Assembly (NCBI GenBank): GCA_964443825.1
Contig: CAYUEV010000007.1
Span: forward strand, 1-46,562
Reading direction: 5' to 3'
From: UBA1081 sp964443825
GTDB taxonomy: Bacteria; Bacillota; Clostridia; Oscillospirales; Acutalibacteraceae
Length of the DNA stretch: 46,562 bases
A program made the position numbers and the translations under genes. Below the pieces are notes generated by a model. The model had not been told where the DNA came from, searched no databases, and saw only the letters and a program-made list of their open reading frames with translations. Below, in pieces: positions 31,238-37,882 of this stretch (positions within the stretch are counted from its first letter, which is position 1; each line of letters begins with the position of its first letter).

Positions 31238-31666
31238 TCATGCGTCAGTAAACACAATGGCGTTATTAGGACAGCCTTCCACGCAGGCGGGCGTTCCTTT
31301 TAAATTATTTGTGCAAAGTTCGCATTTGGTGATAACGCCGCCGTCGTCTGGCAAAACGCAGCCGTAAGGGCAAACCAGCACGCAAGTGCAGCAGTTTACG
31401 CATTTGTCCTTATCGATTTTTACAACGCCTTCAGGGGATTTTGATAAAGCGCCCGAAATACAGCTTTTAACGCATATAGGGTCGTCGCAGTGGCGGCAAT
31501 TTACGGCGAAGCGTATTTTATCGCCTTCCTCCACGCGTATATTAGGGAAAATTTTTCTGCCTTTCAATTTCGCCATATCGGACAAACCGGAGTTTGCGAA
31601 AGCGCAGTTATATTCGCAAAGATGGCACGCAAGACACCATTTTTCATTGACATAAACTTTTTTCAT
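31238..31666 (-). CDS. 4Fe-4S ferredoxin subunit with four cluster motifs
   Basis: A 142-residue HycB/DmsB-like electron carrier. Cysteine groups in order: CLACHLCEYNC, CRHCDDPICVKSC, CVNCCTCVLVCPYGC and CELC with ACVEGCPNNA, enough for four [4Fe-4S] clusters. Similar polyferredoxins accompany split glutamate synthases and would link the flavin reductase to the synthase. It starts at ATG 31666, 18 bases after the synthase stop. Confidence 0.88.
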   Translation of the reverse strand: MKKVYVNEKWCLACHLCEYNCAFANSGLSDMAKLKGRKIFPNIRVEEGDKIRFAVNCRHCDDPICVKSCISGALSKSPEGVVKIDKDKCVNCCTCVLVCPYGCVLPDDGGVITKCELCTNNLKGTPACVEGCPNNAIVFTDA

Positions 31667-31684
31667 ATTATCATACCCCGCGTT

Positions 31685-33190
31685 TTATTCCCCGGCGTGC
31701 ATTATTCCTAAAATTTCAAGTTCTTTTTCAGTAAGTCCAACGCCTCTTAGCATCAGTCTGTTGCCCCTTAGAGCCTCAATGGAATTTATTCCCATTCCGC
31801 CCATGATTTCCTTTATTTCGTGATCCCAGGCGTTAATAAGATTTATGAGCCTTTTGCTGCCAATATCGGGATTAAGCCTTCTTACCAGGTCTTCTCTTTG
31901 AGTGGCGATACCCCAGTTGCACTTTCCCGTGTGGCAGGTTCTGCAAACGTGACATCCTAAGGCAATGAGCGCGCCCGTCCCTATATAGCACGCGTCGGCG
32001 CCGAGGGCTATCGCTTTTACCACGTCAGACGCGCATCTTATGGAACCCGCCGCGATAAGCGAGACGTCGCCTCTTATGCCTTCTTCTCTTAATCTCGTGT
32101 CGACGCTCGCCAAGGCAAGTTCTATGGGAATGCCCACGTTGTCGCGTATTCTTGTGGGAGCGGCGCCCGTCCCGCCCCTAAAGCCGTCTATCGCTATTAT
32201 GTCCGCCCCGCTTCTCGCGATACCGCTCGCTATAGCGGCTATATTGTGAACGGCGGCGATTTTTACTATTATCGGTTTTTTATAACTTGTCGCCTCTTTA
32301 AGCGAAAAAACGAGTTGCCTTAAATCTTCTATCGAGTAAATATCATGGTGCGGAGCGGGAGATATAGCGTCCGTCCCTTCGGGTATCATCCTTGTCGCCG
32401 ATACGTCCCCGATGATTTTTGTTCCGGGGAGATGTCCTCCTATGCCGGGTTTCGCCCCTTGGCCCATTTTAATTTCAATCGCGGCGGCGGTTTCAAGATA
32501 ATCCTTATGGACGCCGAATCTTCCCGACGCCACTTGAACTATCGTGTTGGCGCCGTATTTATAGAAATCCTTATGAAGACCGCCTTCGCCCGTGTTATAA
32601 TAAATCCCAAGCTCCGACGCGGCTCTCGCTAAGCTTTCATGGGCGTTATAGCTAATAGAACCGTAGGACATCGCCGAAAACATTATAGGCGTCTTTAAAA
32701 TAAGCCTCGGCGAGCGGTTATCGATAATTTTTCCCTCTTTGTCGCGCTCTATTTTCTTAGGTTTAGCGCCGAGCGTCGTTTTCGTTTCCATAGGCTCTCT
32801 TAAAGGATCTATAGGGGGATTCGTGACTTGCGACGCGTTAATTAGCATTTTGTCCCAATAGACGGGAACGTTTTGAGGATTGCCCATAGACGAGAGCAAA
32901 ACTCCGCCCGATTCCGCTTGACGGTATATTTCGGTAATTTTTTCACCCGTCCAGTTGGCGTTTTCTCTAAAAGTGTGGCGTGATTTTTCGATGTGAAGCG
33001 CTCTCGTCGGGCAAAGACTTACGCATCTGTGACAATCTACGCATTTTGAGTTGTCGGACGTCATGAGCCCCGTTTCCTCGTCAAAAAAATGAACCTCGTT
33101 AGCGCACTGCCTTTCGCATACGCGGCAGGCTATGCACCTTGTTTGATCCCTAATAACGTCAAATTCAGGGTATATGTAATTGATTCCCAT
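31685..33190 (-). CDS. Glutamate synthase FMN domain with N-terminal ferredoxin (GltB2-like)
   Basis: A 501-residue protein. Residues 1-70 hold two [4Fe-4S] motifs (CIACRVCERQC and CVDCHRCVSLCP). From about residue 150 it is the FMN-binding synthase domain: MSYGSISYNAHESLARAA, TGEGGLHKD, GQGAKPGIGGHLPG, DGFRGGTGAAPTRIRDNVG. CHVCRTCHTGKCNWGIATQ carries the cysteines of the [3Fe-4S] cluster. It condenses ammonia with 2-oxoglutarate and reduces the product to glutamate. ATG 33190 is chosen because AAAGGGTG precedes it well; a GTG at 33199 is part of that site. Partner amidotransferase lies 64 bases upstream. Confidence 0.92.
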   Translation of the reverse strand: MGINYIYPEFDVIRDQTRCIACRVCERQCANEVHFFDEETGLMTSDNSKCVDCHRCVSLCPTRALHIEKSRHTFRENANWTGEKITEIYRQAESGGVLLSSMGNPQNVPVYWDKMLINASQVTNPPIDPLREPMETKTTLGAKPKKIERDKEGKIIDNRSPRLILKTPIMFSAMSYGSISYNAHESLARAASELGIYYNTGEGGLHKDFYKYGANTIVQVASGRFGVHKDYLETAAAIEIKMGQGAKPGIGGHLPGTKIIGDVSATRMIPEGTDAISPAPHHDIYSIEDLRQLVFSLKEATSYKKPIIVKIAAVHNIAAIASGIARSGADIIAIDGFRGGTGAAPTRIRDNVGIPIELALASVDTRLREEGIRGDVSLIAAGSIRCASDVVKAIALGADACYIGTGALIALGCHVCRTCHTGKCNWGIATQREDLVRRLNPDIGSKRLINLINAWDHEIKEIMGGMGINSIEALRGNRLMLRGVGLTEKELEILGIMHAGE

Positions 33191-33254
33191 AAAAAACACC
33201 CTTTTTAAAGCGTTTTGTTTTAAGTAAAGCCGCTGTAAGATTATCCTTTAGACC

Positions 33255-34349
33255 TTACTGTTCGCGGTTTTTATCGAGTCTTACGACCACGGCCTCTCCG
33301 CCTTTAGGCGACCATAATTTATCAAGTTCCGGCTCGATTATCCTTATAGCGCATTCTTCGCTCGATATATACACCATATCGTCTTTTTCGCCAACTACCA
33401 TGGAGCGGAGTTTAAGTCTGTCGTTAAGAGCCATAAGACCGCCGTCAAACCCCACGAGTATTGAAAACGGTCCCGTTATCAAAAGACTGGCGAACGTGTC
33501 GCGCAGGTACTCTAAACGCTCTCTCTCTTCAGGGGGTTTGTCCTTTATGGTAGACCAGAACGGAGCGGCGATTATCTGGGCCGTTTCCTCCATCGAGAGA
33601 TTTTCTCTTCTCGTTAAATAATCTATAATGTAGGTGATGACTTCCGTATCCGTTAAAAGCGTGCATTTGTAGCCGAACATCTCTATATAGCGTCTGTTCG
33701 CGTCGTATGACGATATTTCGCCGTTATGGACGACCGACATATCGAGCATCGCGAACGGGTGCGCTCCTCCCCACCATCCCGGGGTGTTGGTAGGGTAGCG
33801 TCCGTGCGCCGTCCAGCAATACCCTTCGTACTCGTCGAGGCGGTAGAACTCGCCCACATCCTCGGGGTATCCCACAGCCTTAAACACTCCCATATTTTTT
33901 CCGCTTGAAAAAATATACGCTCCATCGATTTTTGTGTTGATTTTTATAGAGCATCTTACGACGAACTCTTTTTCCTCAAGTTGACTTTCAGCGAGTTTTG
34001 TCGGAAGAGGCGCTACAAAATACCGCCATATAAGAGGCTCGTCCGTTATAGTGGGAGTTTTTTTAACGGGGATTTTAGACAAATTTATTATATCAAAATG
34101 CTTTTCAAGGTATTGCTCGCACTCCTCGCGGGCTTTTGTGCTGTCGTAAAAAATATGAAAAGCGTAATAATCTTTATATTGAGGATATATCCCGTAACCC
34201 GCGTAACCCGCGCCCAGACCGTTTGAGCGGTCGTGCATAACGCTCATGGATTTAACTATTCTGTCGCCGCATATATTTTTACCTTTTTTTGAAAATATAG
34301 AGGAAATAGCGCAGCCGGAAGGTATTCGCACTTGACCTTCTTTCAGCAT
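33255..34349 (-). CDS. Glutamate synthase class II glutamine amidotransferase (GltB1-like)
   Basis: A 364-residue stand-alone glutaminase domain. Cys13 in RIPSGCAISSIF is the likely N-terminal nucleophile, which would require removal of a 12-residue propeptide since no Met directly precedes it. Other class II GATase features are TAHGRYPTN, WGGAHPFAMLDMSVVHNGEI and LTDTEVITYIIDYL. It releases ammonia from glutamine for the neighbouring FMN subunit. It is the first gene of the operon, with promoter at 34485-34513 and a 14-base palindrome in the leader. The ribosome binding site (AAAGAGATGA) is moderate. Confidence 0.9.
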   Translation of the reverse strand: MLKEGQVRIPSGCAISSIFSKKGKNICGDRIVKSMSVMHDRSNGLGAGYAGYGIYPQYKDYYAFHIFYDSTKAREECEQYLEKHFDIINLSKIPVKKTPTITDEPLIWRYFVAPLPTKLAESQLEEKEFVVRCSIKINTKIDGAYIFSSGKNMGVFKAVGYPEDVGEFYRLDEYEGYCWTAHGRYPTNTPGWWGGAHPFAMLDMSVVHNGEISSYDANRRYIEMFGYKCTLLTDTEVITYIIDYLTRRENLSMEETAQIIAAPFWSTIKDKPPEERERLEYLRDTFASLLITGPFSILVGFDGGLMALNDRLKLRSMVVGEKDDMVYISSEECAIRIIEPELDKLWSPKGGEAVVVRLDKNREQ

Positions 34350-34371
34350 AAAATCATCTCTTTTTAATTTT

Positions 34372-34385
34372 TTTAAGCGCTTAAA
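34372..34385. promoter_or_regulatory. 14-base perfect palindrome in the glutamate synthase leader
   Basis: TTTAAGCGCTTAAA is self-complementary over its full length and lies 23 bases before the gltB1 start, about 90 bases after the predicted transcription start. With no loop it is more like a protein-binding site than an RNA hairpin. It could be an operator for nitrogen control; no known consensus (TnrA, GlnR, CodY) matches clearly. Confidence 0.45.
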
Positions 34386-34484
34386 GTTTTTATTAAGATA
34401 GAGAATTTAAAGTTAAAAAAAGAACGCCGATACATAGCCTAAAAAGCCACGATATCAACGAACATCTTTGTTCCACCTAGCATA

Positions 34485-34513
34485 ATTTTAATTCTTAATT
34501 TAAAATTAGTCAA
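34485..34513 (-). promoter_or_regulatory. Sigma-A promoter of the glutamate synthase operon
   Basis: On the minus strand TTGACT (34513-34508) and TAAAAT (34490-34485) are 17 bases apart. It gives a leader of about 130 bases before gltB1. It diverges from the mreB promoter, whose -35 box is about 93 bases away. Confidence 0.75.
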
Positions 34514-34605
34514 TATTATATTTTACTAAATTTTTACTTTTTACCGCGCTTTATTTTTGTAAGTATTTACCGTTTGCGCGAGTTAAAATTTTTTGTTTAT
34601 TGCTA

Positions 34606-34634
34606 TTGTAATATCACAATTTTAAAGTTATAAT
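34606..34634 (+). promoter_or_regulatory. Sigma-A promoter of the mreB operon
   Basis: TTGTAA at 34606-34611 and TATAAT at 34629-34634 with a 17-base spacer. The predicted start near 34641 leaves a leader of about 100 bases to mreB. Confidence 0.75.
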
Positions 34635-34698
34635 TATCCTGGATATTGGTTTTAGATAACGAAACCCGCGCAAAACCGCGTTTTTAATCTAAGACTTC

Positions 34699-34713
34699 CG
34701 CGTCCGTGACGCG
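34699..34713 (+). other. Hairpin in the mreB leader
   Basis: CGCGTC and GACGCG pair perfectly around CGT and are followed by only three Ts, 25 bases before the mreB start. It may be a weak attenuator; the T-run is too short for a confident terminator. The ribosome binding site AAAAGGATG follows it. Confidence 0.45.
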
Positions 34714-34738
34714 TTTAATCTTAAAAGGATGACGTTTT

Positions 34739-35722
34739 ATGCTGTTCTCACAGGATATAGCCATAGATTTAGGCACTTCCAACACGTTTATTTACGCTAA
34801 AGGCAAAGGCATAATTTTAAGAGAGCCGTCGTGCGTCGCGATGGATTTAAGAAAAACCCCTTATAAGGTGGTCGCCGTGGGGAACGAGGCCAAAAAAATG
34901 ATAGGCAGAACCCCCGGCTCGATAACCGCCGAGAGCCCTTTAAAAAACGGCGTTATAGCCGATTACGAGATGACCGCCGATATGCTAAAGGCGCTCATCA
35001 AAAAAGCCTGCGGCAGCGCCCCTTTTAACAGAGCGAGAGTTATGCTCACGATCCCCTCGGGTCTTACCGAGGTTGAAAGACGGGCGGTTCACGAGGCGGC
35101 GAGGAACGCCGGAGCGAAATACGTGAGTTTAATCGACGTTCCTATGGCGGCGGCGATAGGAGCCGATTTGCCCATAGGCGACCCGGTGGGCAGCATGATT
35201 GTCGATTTAGGCGCGGGAACGTCCGAAGTCGCCGTTTTGTCGTTAGGCGATATAGTGGCGTCAAACTCGATCCGTTTAGGCGGCGCGGATATGGACGAGG
35301 CGATTATCGCTTACATAAGAAAAAAACACAATCTTTTAATAGGCTCGAGAACCGCCGAGGACGTCAAAATAAAAATAGGCTCGGCGTACCCTTACGACGG
35401 GGAAGGCGCTATGAACGTAAGGGGCAGGAATTTAAGCGACGGGCTTCCTAAAAACGTGGAAATCACGTCGGGTGAAGCGCGGGAGGCTCTTTCAGACTGC
35501 GTAAACAGAATCGTCGATATGATTCGCGACGCGTTGGAAAAAACCCCGCCGGAACTCGCGTCGGATATACTCGACAGAGGCATAACTCTTTCAGGCGGCG
35601 CCGCCATGTTAAGAGGAATAGATAAACTTATCTCAAATTCCGTTAAGATGATTGTAAAAACGGCGCGAAACCCGATAGAATGCGTCGTCAGGGGAGCGGG
35701 GAAGTGCCTCGGCAGACTTTAA
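34739..35722 (+). CDS. mreB: Rod shape-determining protein MreB
   Basis: A 327-residue MreB, the actin-like filament that guides lateral cell-wall synthesis. Motifs: phosphate-1 IDLGTSNTFIY, connect-1 EAARNAGAKYVSLIDVPMAA, phosphate-2 IVDLGAGTSEVAV and adenosine motif TLSGGAAMLRG. Unlike the paralogue at 6837, all nucleotide motifs are intact. It heads the mre operon with its own promoter. Normally mreC follows directly; here a nucleotidyltransferase-HEPN module of about 700 bases intervenes. Confidence 0.94.
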   Translation: MLFSQDIAIDLGTSNTFIYAKGKGIILREPSCVAMDLRKTPYKVVAVGNEAKKMIGRTPGSITAESPLKNGVIADYEMTADMLKALIKKACGSAPFNRARVMLTIPSGLTEVERRAVHEAARNAGAKYVSLIDVPMAAAIGADLPIGDPVGSMIVDLGAGTSEVAVLSLGDIVASNSIRLGGADMDEAIIAYIRKKHNLLIGSRTAEDVKIKIGSAYPYDGEGAMNVRGRNLSDGLPKNVEITSGEAREALSDCVNRIVDMIRDALEKTPPELASDILDRGITLSGGAAMLRGIDKLISNSVKMIVKTARNPIECVVRGAGKCLGRL

Positions 35723-35750
35723 TATTTTTTACGATTCGCAAAACGAAATT

Positions 35751-36093
35751 ATGAATTTTAACGTCCCTCCCAAAGCTTTAAAATCAATAATCGACCGCGC
35801 GGTAAAATATAACGTCGATTTGGTCGTCTTGTTCGGTTCCCGCGCGAGACGCGCCGAAAACGGGAGAAGCGACGTCGATATCGCCGTTTCAGGCGGGGAT
35901 TTCGATTCTTTTTTACGACGATTTAAACGAAAGCGCCGATACGCTCCTATCTTTCGATATTGTAAACCTTAACGCCGGAGTTTCAAGGGAACTCATAGAC
36001 GAGATAAAAAAAGTCGGGGGATTATCATATATGAAAAAATTGATAATTTTAAAAAATGTCTCGACGCCTTCCAAAACGTCGACTTCCGTTTAG
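35751..36093 (+). pseudogene. MNT-type nucleotidyltransferase, frameshifted
   Basis: The gene starts at ATG 35751 and shows the minimal nucleotidyltransferase signature VVLFGSRARR and RSDVDIAVSGGDFDSF (GS-x-D-x-D), the antitoxin-type half of HEPN-MNT modules. In the starting frame it stops at 35970-35972. After a run of six Ts (35909-35914) the family sequence continues one frame over: FYDDLNESADTLLSFDIVNL, then VSRELIDEIKKVGG, open to TAG 36091-36093. Removing one T would restore it. A second frame change is needed near GGGGG (36016-36020) or the As at 36034-36039 to join the HEPN half. Either a genuine pseudogene or two homopolymer errors in the assembly. Confidence 0.75.
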
Positions 36094-36116
36094 CCGACGG
36101 CGATGAAATTTACAGA

Positions 36117-36425
36117 ATGGGCGTAGCCTCTCTTTTTAATCTTACTTTTGAATCGTCCCGGAAGGCTATAAAAGAGGCGTTAACTCTTTACGGCGCCCGG
36201 GACGATCTTTTAAACTCCCCGAGGGAAACCTTAAAAACAGCTTACAAGTTTGGCTTCATAGATAATTCCGATATTTGGCTTTCCATGTTAAAAGACAGGA
36301 ACGAGTCGATTCGCGTTTACGATTCCCAAAAAGCCGCGGAGCTTATTTTGAAAATCAAAAACATATATTTAGGCGAGTTTAAAAATCTTTACGACGCGCT
36401 CGAACACAAAATCAAAAACGCCTGA
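36117..36425 (+). CDS. HEPN-family nucleotidyltransferase-substrate-binding protein (HI0074 type), N-terminus lost
   Basis: From ATG 36117 to the TGA there are 102 residues of a helical HEPN protein: FNLTFESSRKAIKEALTLYG, SPRETLKTAYKFGFIDNSDI and WLSMLKDRNESIRVYD. Family sequence can be read about 30 residues further upstream in the same frame (from about 36027, YEKIDNFKKCLDAFQNVDFR) but without ATG, GTG or TTG, so the intact protein either began at ATG 36031 in the other frame or was fused to the MNT. The RX4H motif of HEPN RNases reads RNESIR, with Arg (codon 36312-36314) in place of His, so RNase activity is probably lost. It ends eleven bases before mreC. Confidence 0.75.
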   Translation: MGVASLFNLTFESSRKAIKEALTLYGARDDLLNSPRETLKTAYKFGFIDNSDIWLSMLKDRNESIRVYDSQKAAELILKIKNIYLGEFKNLYDALEHKIKNA

Positions 36426-36436
36426 AGGCTATTTTA

Positions 36437-37285
36437 ATGAAAGAATTTATAAGAACAAAACGCTTTAAAGTTATAATGACGACGCTTACGGCGCTCCTTC
36501 TGGGCATGATAGTCGCCGCCGTCACAAACGACGCGTCGTCGCCCTTTTCGGGCGTCGCGGGGTTTATTTACAAACCTTTTCAAAAAGCCGCTTCGTTTAT
36601 AGCCGAGAAATCCGACGGCTTTAAAAGCTCCTTCACGTCGTCCTCCGTTTATAAAGACAGGATAAAAGAGCTTGAGTCGCAAATAGACGTTTACAACGAA
36701 CAGCTTGTCGATTACGAGCGAACAAAACAGAAGCTCGCGTCTTACGAGGAATTTTTAGACGTTAGGGAAGAGCGCCCCGACTACAAGTTCTGCCCCGCGT
36801 CCATAGTCGCGAGAAACACGTCCGACGCTTACGACGCCTTTACTCTCGACAAAGGAACCGTGAACGGCATACACAAAAACGACCCCGTGATATACGGCGC
36901 TAACGTCGTAGGGCTTGTGACAGAGGCGAATTTTACCACCTGCGTCGTAAAAACAATTCTCGACCCCTCCCTTAATATAAGCGTGTACGAAATAAAAGCG
37001 AGAGAAAACGGCTATTCCGGCACGACCGCCGCTTTGTCGCACGACGGACTTTGCAGGATGTCGGGGCTTTCAAAAGACACGGCGGTGTCCCCGGGCGGGA
37101 TAGTCTGCACGTCGGGTTTGGGCGGCGTCTTTCCGCGCGACCTTGTGGTAGGGAACGTTGTTAACGTCAAAGACGAGGATTTGGACGTTTCGGTTTACGC
37201 CGTAATAGAACCGGGAGCGGACGTAAGAACGATTAACGACGTGTTTGTTATAACGTCGTTTATAGAAGAGGACGGTACGGACTGA
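36437..37285 (+). CDS. mreC: Rod shape-determining protein MreC
   Basis: A 282-residue MreC: short cytosolic N-terminus, one membrane helix (about residues 13-31), a coiled-coil region (about 70-105) and the extracytoplasmic beta domain (IVARNTSDAYDAFTLDKGTV, NGIHKNDPVIY, GLVTEANFTTCVVKTILDPS). It scaffolds the elongasome between MreB and PBP2. AAGG precedes ATG 36437. Despite the interposed MNT-HEPN genes the operon direction is kept. Confidence 0.92.
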   Translation: MKEFIRTKRFKVIMTTLTALLLGMIVAAVTNDASSPFSGVAGFIYKPFQKAASFIAEKSDGFKSSFTSSSVYKDRIKELESQIDVYNEQLVDYERTKQKLASYEEFLDVREERPDYKFCPASIVARNTSDAYDAFTLDKGTVNGIHKNDPVIYGANVVGLVTEANFTTCVVKTILDPSLNISVYEIKARENGYSGTTAALSHDGLCRMSGLSKDTAVSPGGIVCTSGLGGVFPRDLVVGNVVNVKDEDLDVSVYAVIEPGADVRTINDVFVITSFIEEDGTD

Positions 37286-37307
37286 ATTTAAAAGGCGAGG
37301 TTTGACA

Positions 37308-37832
37308 ATGCGTTCCGAAAGACTGACTGTTTTATCAAAAAGAATATTGCTGTTCGCCCTTACGGTAATTACCGCCGCGTTTCAAAACACAAACGGGCTT
37401 TTGCCCTCCGTATTCGGTCTCAGATTTTTCCCTCTTATCCCTTTAACGGTATCGATTGGAATGTGCGAAGGGGAAATCAGCGGTCTTTTGTACGGCGCGG
37501 CCGCCGGTATATTTTGGGATATTTGCAGCGCGAGTCCCGAGGGTTTCTGCGCTTTTTATTTAGCTCTTTTAGGGGCTCTATCCGGCGTGCTTATAAAATT
37601 TTATTTAAGACTGAGGACGCTTACGCAGTATGTTATAACCGCGATTTCATCGGTTTGCTTTTTCGCGCTTTATTACCTTTTTACGGTTTTTATCCCGATA
37701 GGCGATAAGGGATTTAACGTCCTGTTGTCGTTTTATCTCCCATCCGCCGTTATGACGACCGCGTTTTCGTTTATACCCTACTCAATCGTAAAATTCTTAA
37801 GCGGAACGCTGAAAGGCCGCGTGGAAAACTGA
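37308..37832 (+). CDS. mreD: Rod shape-determining protein MreD
   Basis: A 174-residue hydrophobic protein with about five membrane segments, matching MreD in size, position and the GLLYGAAAGIFWDICSASPEG segment between helices, which resembles the conserved G-x-x-x-D region of the family. ATG 37308 follows AAAGGCGAGG; an in-frame TTG at 37302 is too close to that site. It works with MreC in the elongation complex. Confidence 0.85.
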   Translation: MRSERLTVLSKRILLFALTVITAAFQNTNGLLPSVFGLRFFPLIPLTVSIGMCEGEISGLLYGAAAGIFWDICSASPEGFCAFYLALLGALSGVLIKFYLRLRTLTQYVITAISSVCFFALYYLFTVFIPIGDKGFNVLLSFYLPSAVMTTAFSFIPYSIVKFLSGTLKGRVEN

Positions 37833-37882
37833 TTTAAGACAAAATTTAAGCGCGGTTTAAATTTCTTGAAGGGGGCGATTTT

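Noticed and set aside
35909..35915. T TTT TTA heptamer in the MNT gene as a programmed -1 frameshift site
   Set aside because: The heptamer is in the right phase, but a -1 shift there reads three codons and meets TAA. The family sequence continues in the +1 frame, so classic -1 slippage does not explain it.
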